Shown in pieces: positions 8,201-15,589 of a DNA stretch of 28,664 nucleotides; position 1 is the stretch's first letter; every line of letters begins with the position of its first letter. The stretch comes from an uncultured Lachnospiraceae bacterium. GTDB lineage: Bacteria; Bacillota; Clostridia; Lachnospirales; Lachnospiraceae. The notes under the pieces are model-generated. The model was given only the letters and a program-made list of their open reading frames with translations, ran no database searches and was not told the DNA's origin. The translations under genes were made by a program, and so were the position numbers. Location of the stretch: the NCBI GenBank assembly GCA_910577655.1, contig CAJTOW010000044.1, positions 1-28,664 of the forward strand. Direction: 5' to 3'.

Positions 8201-11200
8201 CTTGTAAGAACCCAGATCCACGTAGTCCTGACCAGCCTTTTTCCGGAGCGAATAGACTGCGTCTGCCAGCCGTCTGGACGGCTCTCTGGCATCCCTTTTT
8301 GTCAGCTTCACCGATGCGGGGGTCTCCTCATCCCTGGTGTCCAGCCGTACCAGTTCCAGAGCATTATCTTTAAATATGGTGAAATCGATCCTGGCGTCAT
8401 TCAGCAGATATCCTTCTGCCGGAGTCTTTTCCAGGAAATAGTAATCTCCCCATTCCAGACCGTCCACAAGGATCCGGCCATCCTGGTCTGTCCTATAGGA
8501 ACCGATCCTCCGGTCCTGGGCATTGTACAGATCATACTCAGCCCCATCTACCACCATATCCGGCTGATCCCCGTCATATTTCACCAGCTCTGCCCTGCCC
8601 AGGCTCCGGTTCTCTGCCTCCAGGCTGACCGTGGTGGCCGCAGCTCCGATCGTAAAGTTTTTTCTCAGATTTCCATAGAGATAGTGGCCCTCCGGCGCGC
8701 GTGTTTCCTCCAGATAGTAGTTTCCCCACTCCAGATTATCCACCTGGAGACGGCCATCCTGACTGGTCTGGAGTTTTTCCCTGACCAGGGTTCCGTCTGC
8801 CTTATATAAGCTGTATTCTGCTCCGGCAAGCACAAGGGTGCTGTCAGAAGCATCCTTCTTCACCAGGATCAGGGTTCCCGGAATGCGCTTATCCTTCACA
8901 GTAAAAGTGTTAAGACCGGTGCGGATGGTGACGGTCTGGTCCTCTGCCTTCTGATATCCTTCCGGCGCATGGGTCTCGCACAGAACATAGGTGCCGGTGC
9001 GAAGCTCCTCCGGCTCCATCCCCTGATCCGTGATTCTGGCGGCCACGGTTCCATCTGTTTCCAGAAGACAGAATTCATATCCTGCCAGCTCCTCTCCGGA
9101 CTGTTCATCCTCTTTCTTGATAGATACATTTCCCTTAGGATGATCCAGCTTTACCCGGACTTCATTGGAATCCAGGGAAGTCTCCTGATCTGCCCCATAA
9201 TAGGATATGGAAAAGACATTTACTGTCTGCTTTCCCACCAGACTTTCCTGGGTTTTGGGCGCGGTCATAAAGATCTCTACATACACATCCTTTGCAGTCT
9301 TCATCCGTCCCGGACCGAAATCCACGGCAATGGCTTTGACTGCCCCGGAATCTGCAGGAACCGCCCTGCTCCAGCTGCCGCTCCCCAGGACTCCCGGTGT
9401 CCGGCTGGTGGAATAGTAGACTATAGGATTTAGTCCCAGGCTCTGTGCATGGGATACGTCCACCCGGTTAAAGGTTCCGCGCCACTCACTGATGCCGGCG
9501 CCGCCCTCCTCCAGGATATCATAGATTACCACCTGCTCTGCAGGAGATCCTGTATTCCGGATGTTCAACTGGTAAGAATACCCATGTTCAAAATATGCCC
9601 GGATATCCCTGGTGCTTCCGTCCTCCTGCCGGTTAGTCCGGTACCGGCCGCCTGTCTGCGGTGTGCTGACCTGCTTTTTCAGTTCCATCTGGGTCGCCAT
9701 GACACGGGTCACCGAGATATCCGCGCTGTTGTATACCAGGGCTTCTGCGGTATTTCCGTTGCGGTTGATATCCTTCCATGTTCCATCATGGAAGACAGAG
9801 CCGTCATCTCTTCCATTCTTCTCTGTGGCAAATGCCGTACTTTGTTTTCCCTCGCTGTCCACCAGCTGTTCTGCCTGGATCACATAGGCGGTTCCATGCT
9901 CCGCCAGAGCGTCAAAGGATACCAGAATGGGTACATCAAAGGATGCGCTGGCCATATATCCGTCCACACTGACCGGGTTGTAGCTGTAATCGTAGATTCC
10001 CTCTACCAGGGTTCTGCCGCTCCCCTTATAATTCTCTGTGATTCGGACCGAGAATCCGTCATTCATCCAGGCAGACCCCAGAGCCTCCCCATACCCGTTC
10101 TGAAAGCCGGAAAAAGAAGCCTTCCCGGACAGGCGGCTCCTGTCAGCCTCCATCCCCTCCGGAAGCAGGGCATAGACCGAGAAGCCCTTAAGATTCTCTG
10201 CCCGCCGGAAATCGGAGCGGAAGGAAGCTGTCGTCCGGTAGCCCTCCTGGCTGCCGGTGAACTCACTGGCCCCCACATACACATCGTTGTATACCATATC
10301 TGACTCGTAGTGGTAATCCCAGCACCACCTCTGGATTCTGGTTCCGTAGGTGGACAGATCTCTCTGCCTTACCCGGCTGGCGTCAGAACCAAGATAGGAG
10401 TCGTCAAATACCGTATTGTGGTGGACGCCGGACAGCTCCACTACCAGGCCGTCATTGTTGCGGATGATACCGTCTGCCATGACCGGCTTGGCCGGATTCA
10501 AATGGAAGGCTACATTGAGATCCACGTCAAACTGGTTGATGTACAAAGACTCCCGCACATTCCGGATCCGGATCAGGAACCGGTTGATCCCCGCGGGGAA
10601 CCTATAAGTGTGGGACTGGCTGTCTATGGGAAATGCTGCCGCAGCCGCCCCGTTCCGATTGGTTCCCAGCACGATCTCCGCCGTGTACCTGCCACTCTGT
10701 ACCGGAAATCCATTGGCATTGGTAAAGGACTGGCAGGAAGGAATGGTCACATCTACCATCTCATACTCTTCGTCCCCCAGCTGCCGGAAGGTTCCGTCCG
10801 GACCGGTGATATCGATAAAATCATCCAGAAGGAAGATATCCATGGCGCCGGCAGCCCGTCCGGCAGCAGCTGACCGTACAGGAGTCTGGACGAAGAGCTG
10901 GGATGGGGTCGCCAGCTTTAAAACCAGTCCCTGGTCTTCTTCCTCCAGATCATTGACCAGCTCTGCATCCGGAAGGTACACCTCCTCCTGGCCATCCTCT
11001 TCCTTTGCCAGCATAAGGGCCTGCTCCCAGGCCTCCTGCTGGGCTTTTTGGCGGGCTTTCTCTTCTGCATTCACCCTGGCCCTTTCATAGTTCTCCCAGG
11101 CTGTCTCAAACTGGTTTCTGGCCTCCTGCACCGCTTCGGCGAAAAGGGATCTGTCTACCAGAACTGCAAGAGACAGACAGTCCAGATAGTCAGGACTTAC

Positions 11201-12616
11201 GAACCCCTCTTCACCGGTATCCAGCGTCTGGAGCGCATTGGAGCCGGTGGCACGGATACTGCCTGCATTGGAACCGGTAGCACGGATACTGCCCGTATTG
11301 GAACCGGCAGCCTGGATACCGCCTGCATTGGAGCCGGTGGCCCGCCGGATATTCCTGCGGACCGTTGCTGTCTCTGGTTCCACGGCTGCCGCAGAAGTCC
11401 CGCTGCCTCCATACCTTGCCACCGCCATCAGTGTATATCCCAGCACCTTCCCTTTGTACAGCTCCTCCCGGCGAACCGCGTCCGCTCCTTCGGACCCGGC
11501 GCCGCCCTTTCCTACCCAGTACAGATATCCGTCGTAACGGAAGCCATAGTCACTGGGCCTGATCCCGGCGCTGTCCCTGGCCAGCACCACATCCTGGTCT
11601 GTATCCAGATACGTGCCATGAAGCACAAATTCCTGATTGACAAGGACTCCTCCAAACCTGTCTTTTGGGTAAGCCACATAGACATTCTGGTAAGCCCCAT
11701 AGGAGAACCGGTAGGTATTGCCTCCCAGACTCTCAAAGCTGCCGCTTCCGGTCTGCTTCAGAACTGCTCCCTGGGGCAATGTGACAGTATAATACTTGTC
11801 TCTGGCTCCCCGGGCCTTCTCTGCTATGGTCTCCTTTACCCCATAGCGCACCCAGTAATAGCTGTCCGCCTGCTCTCCCAGTCCGTCCGGCCCCTCCAGG
11901 GCATTGGCCTCTGCCTGGATGGTGCAGGTATCTGTCTGGGAGCGGAACTGGAACAGCAGTTCATTGGTAGTAACTGTCTGGCCGCCCGCGGACAAGGATG
12001 CCCGGATCTTCTGCCGGTATCCGTCTGTAGTCTCCCTGGAATTGAATTCCCAGGCGATCTGAAATGAACCGGCAAAGCTGGTCTCGCTGTCCACTGCCCG
12101 GATATTTTTGAATACATAGGTGTCCGAAGCCGCCTCGTAGGTATAGCTCCAGGTTTTTTCGCCGCCCATATTGTCCACTGCCGCCTGGGCCATCTTGACG
12201 GAGGTACGGTTTGCCATACCGATTCCCGGCACCCGGATGGTAATCCCTCCTGCCGCAAATCCCCCCAGAACCCCTCCCTGGTTGTTGCGGTAGTTTACCT
12301 GCATGGTAATGGTTTTCTTTTCCTCTCTGGAAGAATTCCAGACAAGAGAATCTGCCGCAGAGGTGCCCACCCATTGTAAGGAAACCTCAAATCCATTGAC
12401 TGAGGCAGAAGCTGCCGCAAAGACCCCGGAGGGCACTGATGTAAATGCCAGAATCAAAGCGAGAAATCCGGAAAAAGCTCTTCTCCACAGGTTTCTCATG
12501 CCAGCGTGGAATCTTGTCTGGTTTCCAGCCCGGTTTCTGGTCCGCTTCCTCATCTGCTTTCCGCCGGCAGGCTGATGCCGGAAAATCCCAGCCGTCTTAT
12601 AGTTATATGTTTCCAT
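5240..12616 (-). CDS. Giant CnaB/Flg_new/BspA-repeat surface adhesin
   Basis: This is a 2458-residue secreted protein. A signal peptide with a long basic n-region has its hydrophobic core at about residues 48-69, ending GVFAAASA. Then come a large N-terminal region with a ten-residue tandem repeat (about 425-462) and a charged, probably coiled-coil stretch (about 486-544). CnaB/SpaA-like repeats start near 1160, 1246, 1339, 1434, 1530 and 1630, with a divergent seventh near 1723. Three Flg_new/InlB-type repeats start near 1963, 2040 and 2115, and BspA-type (DUF285) leucine-rich repeats run from about 2270 to the end. Most CnaB units show the VKLxKxD strand and a YxLEETxAPxGY strand with the Glu expected to catalyse a Lys-Asn isopeptide bond. 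No LPXTG signal or C-terminal membrane helix is present. The ATG overlaps the upstream gene by 14 bases and has AAAGGAGG 3 bases away. Role (inferred): adhesin attached to the TasA-like fibre or wall. Confidence 0.9.
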   Translation of the reverse strand: METYNYKTAGIFRHQPAGGKQMRKRTRNRAGNQTRFHAGMRNLWRRAFSGFLALILAFTSVPSGVFAAASASVNGFEVSLQWVGTSAADSLVWNSSREEKKTITMQVNYRNNQGGVLGGFAAGGITIRVPGIGMANRTSVKMAQAAVDNMGGEKTWSYTYEAASDTYVFKNIRAVDSETSFAGSFQIAWEFNSRETTDGYRQKIRASLSAGGQTVTTNELLFQFRSQTDTCTIQAEANALEGPDGLGEQADSYYWVRYGVKETIAEKARGARDKYYTVTLPQGAVLKQTGSGSFESLGGNTYRFSYGAYQNVYVAYPKDRFGGVLVNQEFVLHGTYLDTDQDVVLARDSAGIRPSDYGFRYDGYLYWVGKGGAGSEGADAVRREELYKGKVLGYTLMAVARYGGSGTSAAAVEPETATVRRNIRRATGSNAGGIQAAGSNTGSIRATGSNAGSIRATGSNALQTLDTGEEGFVSPDYLDCLSLAVLVDRSLFAEAVQEARNQFETAWENYERARVNAEEKARQKAQQEAWEQALMLAKEEDGQEEVYLPDAELVNDLEEEDQGLVLKLATPSQLFVQTPVRSAAAGRAAGAMDIFLLDDFIDITGPDGTFRQLGDEEYEMVDVTIPSCQSFTNANGFPVQSGRYTAEIVLGTNRNGAAAAAFPIDSQSHTYRFPAGINRFLIRIRNVRESLYINQFDVDLNVAFHLNPAKPVMADGIIRNNDGLVVELSGVHHNTVFDDSYLGSDASRVRQRDLSTYGTRIQRWCWDYHYESDMVYNDVYVGASEFTGSQEGYRTTASFRSDFRRAENLKGFSVYALLPEGMEADRSRLSGKASFSGFQNGYGEALGSAWMNDGFSVRITENYKGSGRTLVEGIYDYSYNPVSVDGYMASASFDVPILVSFDALAEHGTAYVIQAEQLVDSEGKQSTAFATEKNGRDDGSVFHDGTWKDINRNGNTAEALVYNSADISVTRVMATQMELKKQVSTPQTGGRYRTNRQEDGSTRDIRAYFEHGYSYQLNIRNTGSPAEQVVIYDILEEGGAGISEWRGTFNRVDVSHAQSLGLNPIVYYSTSRTPGVLGSGSWSRAVPADSGAVKAIAVDFGPGRMKTAKDVYVEIFMTAPKTQESLVGKQTVNVFSISYYGADQETSLDSNEVRVKLDHPKGNVSIKKEDEQSGEELAGYEFCLLETDGTVAARITDQGMEPEELRTGTYVLCETHAPEGYQKAEDQTVTIRTGLNTFTVKDKRIPGTLILVKKDASDSTLVLAGAEYSLYKADGTLVREKLQTSQDGRLQVDNLEWGNYYLEETRAPEGHYLYGNLRKNFTIGAAATTVSLEAENRSLGRAELVKYDGDQPDMVVDGAEYDLYNAQDRRIGSYRTDQDGRILVDGLEWGDYYFLEKTPAEGYLLNDARIDFTIFKDNALELVRLDTRDEETPASVKLTKRDAREPSRRLADAVYSLRKKAGQDYVDLGSYKTDRTGELTITGLKFGDYILEEITPPPGYILTENRRIPFTLTRKTAGICLELEHENERQKGSLEIHKTDEEQVPVAGAVFALYKDGELYLDNLVTDEYGLASVGSLEEPVLEWGDYVLKETQAPRGYQLDDGEYAFTLDADTVRVPVQITAQNRRETGSVKLVKYKKGDHSTHVAGAVYELYDTAGVRLGQQTTSAAGEAVFTGIPWGAYYLQEVSAPSPYVVSGEKLRFSVNRDNYDVVQVLEAEDEVKRTSLTITKQVGAEDVYEAFGTPTFLYRIEGRDGTGTPHTWYRQITLGPGHLRGSVTLANIEASDADGYRITELNALRYTLERIGGTHVRDIRMEEQSVTADLYNYTDAEAVFTNRLDDWQNYSHTTNAVNMVKQSRQLTYLQVEYTGPADVSDRFTDSQYAIGRDKAFLKKYLEVTAFYDVEDKNGNISRVLEPGEYTLEPGVLEGQGTAAPYTYDIRVSCSEYGTSRSGSFQVTASVNRPLYTMVYHNPAGKNTADLKQSCRFGTITLLKPGTVAGYTFGGWYKYADFLGASYGAGASFTNTDQTEVHLYGRWIPASYTVTYSLGGGYLSGQKTSYTIETDTFTLPTPTRNGYTFRGWTGSNGSTPQTTVKVTKGSTGNKSFTASWTPVEYTISYSLNGGTISGQRTTYTIETATFVLPQPSRASYSFAGWTGSNGGTLQKSVSIPKGSTGNKSYSASWQGEYAQLMRGSSFNQKVKELSSGAGSTVYTKDTAIKGIGIVTSAPSGVKTVTVSSTYSPRPVTAYFNSSNGILYLVTTATDIRMPPEAAEMFRNMSALTDVSALSRLDHSTMKTLHFMFAGSGLKSLSAFASWNMSNVTALDGMFSSCEGLTSLAGIERWNISSAVTMNSFVSYCTNLSNIDALANWDVSKIKGMSNVFQECRALKNLNALSKWNTASVVNVSDMFYFCQGLTSASGINNWNIANVNNFTRMFYACRVHPEFTKRAGTWNLGTFTPN
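11236..11344. repeat. 30-bp in-frame tandem repeat in the adhesin gene
   Basis: Three full 30-base units (11236-11265, 11266-11295, 11296-11325) and a partial fourth (11326-11344) encode repeats of the type ATGSNAGSIR. Unit length is a multiple of three, so copy-number changes would alter the linker length without breaking the frame. Confidence 0.85.
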
Positions 12617-13913
12617 GTTCCTCCTTTCCGTGGGTCTGGCATGTCCCCCGCCTTTTGCTGCCGGCCAGAATCACAGCTGCCGCTCCGCTTGCCAGAAATA
12701 CCAGAAGCACCAGTCCCCTGTGGGAATTGTCCCCGGTCCTTGGCAGAAGCCATTCTCCTGCCCGCTCCGCCAGATCCGCCGCACCGGACAAAGGTACAGA
12801 AATGTATCCTGGGAGCGTGACCAGTTCCTGCACCTTCTCCTGTATTGTCGGTGTCTCTCTGGGAGAAGTACCTGAACCAGAGGATCCGCCGGATCCACCG
12901 GTCCGGTACTCGGTTTTAAATATCCAACGTACCCTGGCCGACAAGAGAGCGGAAGCATTGGTCAGCTCTCTGGGCATATGAAGGGTATAGGTCAGATTCC
13001 TCACATCCCCTTTCCGGAAGGAATCTCCCAGCAGGATCCCCTCACGCAGGGCCTCTGCTCCCAGAGAACCTTCATAAACCAGGGTATCCTCCATCTGGAT
13101 TTTCAGCTGAAGCTGGTCTAAAAGCCTTCTGGAAGCCTCTTCCTGCTCCGGAATATCCGTATAGAAATAGAAATCCAGTAAAATCCCGGAATGATTTCCC
13201 AGCATCAGCGTATCCGTCAGGGTATCTCCCGGCAGCATTGACTGAAAATTTCCGAAAAAATCCTCCCCGGTCTTTATGAATCCCTCAGACCCGTTTTCAA
13301 AGATCACGGAGAATTCCGCCTGAGTATCCACCTGGTAGATCTTGTGGCTGTTATGGATACATTTCTCCACCGGAATCCCAAACCAGGGCTCCATTGTCTG
13401 GAAATCCGGGACAAAGTTCGCCGCCTGAACCGCCTGGGCTGTTACCCCGATCGAAAATCCTTTTTCCTCACAAGTCTCATCCCATTCCCACGGAACCACC
13501 ACCTGGCGGAAGAAGTCAACTGTCTCTGCGGTGTCAACCGGTTCCGTATAATAGAAATAATCACCGCACTTTTTCCATTCAGAGGAAATACCGCCCAGCA
13601 TGTCATCCGACATGCCCTCCAGACCGTCTTTTGTGTTATATTCCACCTTTGCCCGGATCCAGGCCTTCTGGGCCTCATTGGTAATGGTCACGATCTTGTC
13701 TACACGCTGCCCCGGAACCACCAGCTTCCCGTCCACATAGGGAATCCGTCTCCCCTCCGGATTCAGCTGGAACTCTTCCAGGGAGATGTTTATATCCCCG
13801 GTGGTAATGGTATTGGTAACCTCGGTGGAGTAGGTCCTGGTGGCAGCCCCCGAGGGAACGGCTGCCAAAAGACCAAAGAATACCGCCAGAGGCAGTATCA
13901 TCTTTCCTTTCAT
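12603..13913 (-). CDS. TasA-like protein with LPRTG wall-sorting signal
   Basis: This 436-residue protein looks like a covalently anchored fibre component. It has an N-terminal signal peptide (MKGKMILPLAVFFGLLAAVPSG), then TasA/camelysin-like beta-rich sequence (TTGDINISLEEF, then GQRVDKIVTITNEA) and a second similar half. A Gly/Ser-rich linker follows, then LPRTG at about 390-394, a hydrophobic helix and the basic tail SKRRG. That order (LPXTG, membrane span, positive tail) is the classic sortase substrate. I chose the ATG at 13913 because AAAGGAG lies 6 bases upstream and the signal peptide starts there; upstream in-frame codons read as basic non-signal sequence. It follows the small TasA-like gene after a structured 155-base spacer and overlaps the giant adhesin by 14 bases. 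By analogy with TapA of Bacillus, it may anchor the fibre. Confidence 0.85.
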   Translation of the reverse strand: MKGKMILPLAVFFGLLAAVPSGAATRTYSTEVTNTITTGDINISLEEFQLNPEGRRIPYVDGKLVVPGQRVDKIVTITNEAQKAWIRAKVEYNTKDGLEGMSDDMLGGISSEWKKCGDYFYYTEPVDTAETVDFFRQVVVPWEWDETCEEKGFSIGVTAQAVQAANFVPDFQTMEPWFGIPVEKCIHNSHKIYQVDTQAEFSVIFENGSEGFIKTGEDFFGNFQSMLPGDTLTDTLMLGNHSGILLDFYFYTDIPEQEEASRRLLDQLQLKIQMEDTLVYEGSLGAEALREGILLGDSFRKGDVRNLTYTLHMPRELTNASALLSARVRWIFKTEYRTGGSGGSSGSGTSPRETPTIQEKVQELVTLPGYISVPLSGAADLAERAGEWLLPRTGDNSHRGLVLLVFLASGAAAVILAGSKRRGTCQTHGKEEHGNI

Positions 13914-13971
13914 TTGCTGCTCCTTTCTGGCAGCTGTCCTGCCCCTAAGATCAGCTACCCTTTCTGCCTTT

Positions 13972-13999
13972 GCGGCCAGCCGGGTATCCGGCCGGCCGC
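13972..13999 (-). promoter_or_regulatory. Strong hairpin in the intra-operon spacer
   Basis: In minus-strand RNA, 12 consecutive pairs (GCGGCC-G-GCCGG with CCGGC-U-GGCCGC, one G-U) close a four-base AUAC loop. A second, weaker stem (CGGTGTGC / GGTACACCG) lies just 5' of it. No U-run follows, so simple termination is unlikely. The position, about 60 bases before the LPRTG gene start, suggests a processing, stability or attenuation element. Confidence 0.6.
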
Positions 14000-14068
14000 C
14001 TGCGGTGTACCGTAAAGTGGGGCGTGCACACCGAAGGCGTCCCTTGTGGAGATGGCGGGAATGAATTT

Positions 14069-14689
14069 TCAAACACGCTCCAGAAACTGCCCCCAGGCTT
14101 CCTTATAATCCAGAGCCTCCCAGGAGCTCTCCTGTCCCTCCGCCCCTGATACATGGATCATTGTCTGGACAGATTCTGCATACACGTAGATCTCAAAATC
14201 CTTAAGCTTCCCGGAATCCTCCTTTGGCACATGGACCTGAACCTTTTCCAGAAGCAGATCCGTCCGTTCCTGAACCTTCAGGGGGCTTGTGTAGTAATAA
14301 CAGCCGTCTGTACCATAGACCCATTTTCCACCCGTAAATTGTTCTGCCATGTTTTCCCACTCAGAGGCCCTGGCGCTGTCTGCACCCAGGATATGGGTAC
14401 AGTACTCCTTCATCTCCGAATCCGAGTACTCCAGCCGGATCCGGACATAGCATGGTACTGTTCCTGTATTCTCCACCTGTACCGCCTTGCGGAATTCAGT
14501 GACTTCCCCGGGGATGATCTCGTCCGGAGGGTCGTATTCCTCGGTCACGGTGATCTCGTTGTATCCCACCCGGAACTGATTGGTCAGATATTTCTGGTAG
14601 GTAAAGTACGCCCAGGTGGTGCCCATTCCCAAAAGACCCGTCAGCGCAAGCAGACCGGCTGCTGCCCGTATATTCATTTTTCTTTCCAT
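14069..14689 (-). CDS. Small SipW-dependent TasA-like secreted protein
   Basis: This 206-residue protein has a SipW-type signal region: a hydrophobic helix (residues 8-24) followed by TTWAYFTYQKYLTNQF, like the AYFTD-type motif after which SipW cleaves. The mature part has the TasA/camelysin pattern (YNEITVTEEYDPPDEIIPGEVTEF, then VQVENTGTVPCYVRIRLEY), where the VENTG strand is typical of the family. AAGGAG lies 5 bases before the ATG, and the gene starts 20 bases after the stop of the preceding TasA-like gene. It is probably a minor subunit or assembly factor of the same extracellular fibre. Two cysteines (VPCYVR and KEYC) suggest a possible disulfide. An in-frame ATG four codons later is possible. 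Confidence 0.82.
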   Translation of the reverse strand: MERKMNIRAAAGLLALTGLLGMGTTWAYFTYQKYLTNQFRVGYNEITVTEEYDPPDEIIPGEVTEFRKAVQVENTGTVPCYVRIRLEYSDSEMKEYCTHILGADSARASEWENMAEQFTGGKWVYGTDGCYYYTSPLKVQERTDLLLEKVQVHVPKEDSGKLKDFEIYVYAESVQTMIHVSGAEGQESSWEALDYKEAWGQFLERV

Positions 14690-14709
14690 AGCTGCTCCTT
14701 AATGAGATC

Positions 14710-15507
14710 CTACAGCTCCTTTCCGGCCAGATCCTTCGCCCCGTTTCCGTCAGCGTCTTTCAAGGTACCTCCCACTGAGGTCAGCGCCTCCAGGGAGCTG
14801 TTCTGGTTGGCAAATACCGTGTATACCTGGAGCATTTCCTCGTCAGTCAGTCTGGACGCGTCCGCGATGGTCACTCCGTCAATCGTGCTGGTGGTACCGT
14901 CCGTATTGGTGCCTGCCTGAATTGCGTAGGCCTTCACCGGGATATCCACGTCCTGAGAATCCATCTGGCCTTCCACAATATTGGCGAATTTCACCCTGTC
15001 GAATACGGTCAGAGTGGTCTCTCCCCTGCCGATTGGCTTGTTATAGCCGAAAATGTATGTGGAATATCCCTCTGCGGCGGCCACACTGGACTTGATCAGA
15101 CTCCATCCCTCATTGAGGCCGCCGGCTGTATACAGTTCCCTGTCTCCATCCCCAGTTACCGTGCCGTAGGTGAACAGATCGTGGACACCAGCTTCCATTC
15201 TGGTACCGTCCGCGCCGGCAAGGATCAGGTTTCTGGCCGGGATCTTCACCTCCGCGAAGACATACGCCAGATTGGTTCCCGTATTCTCTACCTGGGGATC
15301 CTTTTTGATCACTTCATTGGGGACGATATCTTCGGTATCCTCCGGATGCCAGTTGGGCTCCTCCAGGTCGATCTGTACCTTGCCGATGGTAAAGGTGTTG
15401 ACTGAGCCTTCAGAGTCTGTCAGGTAGGCAAAGGTCCCTCCTACTGCCATTGCTCCTGCCAGGGCACATGCCATCATGGTTGCTACTACCTTTTTCGTGT
15501 TCTTCAT
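14710..15507 (-). CDS. TasA-like fibre protein with SipW-dependent signal peptide
   Basis: This 265-residue secreted protein has a clear SipW-dependent signal: MKNTKKVVATMMACALAGAM, then VGGTFAYLTDSEG. The mature part has TasA/camelysin features (FTIGKVQIDLEEPNWHPEDTEDIVPNEVIKKDPQVENTGTNL in order, not quoted further, then AYVFAEVKIP). TasA of Bacillus subtilis assembles into biofilm matrix fibres, and this is the best candidate for the main fibre subunit here. It lies 82 bases downstream of sipW. The ATG has no adjacent ribosome binding site: AAAGGAG is 45 bases upstream, separated by a 33-base hairpin. The start is still secure because the signal peptide begins there. Function is inferred from family and context. 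Confidence 0.85.
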   Translation of the reverse strand: MKNTKKVVATMMACALAGAMAVGGTFAYLTDSEGSVNTFTIGKVQIDLEEPNWHPEDTEDIVPNEVIKKDPQVENTGTNLAYVFAEVKIPARNLILAGADGTRMEAGVHDLFTYGTVTGDGDRELYTAGGLNEGWSLIKSSVAAAEGYSTYIFGYNKPIGRGETTLTVFDRVKFANIVEGQMDSQDVDIPVKAYAIQAGTNTDGTTSTIDGVTIADASRLTDEEMLQVYTVFANQNSSLEALTSVGGTLKDADGNGAKDLAGKEL

Positions 15508-15518
15508 AATTGTTGTTT

Positions 15519-15559
15519 GCGGGACTGGCGCAGCATAGTCTCTGGTCCCGCGCTCCTTT
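15519..15559 (-). promoter_or_regulatory. Hairpin between Shine-Dalgarno and start codon of the TasA-like gene
   Basis: On the minus strand, AAAGGAG (15559-15553) is followed one base later by a hairpin with arms GCGGGAC / GTCCCGC (15551-15545 and 15525-15519), and the ATG begins 11 bases after the hairpin. Linear spacing from the AAAGGAG to the ATG is 45 bases; with the hairpin folded out it becomes 12. No other ribosome binding site precedes the ATG. It could tune TasA-like expression relative to SipW or mark an RNA processing site. Confidence 0.6.
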
Positions 15560-15589
15560 CCTTTTTTTGTATTTTATATAAATCCCCAT

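Noticed and set aside
9449..10303. 284-codon and other long plus-strand frames over the giant adhesin
   Set aside because: Antisense to a continuous 2458-codon gene with clear repeat domains; stop-poor because of codon bias.
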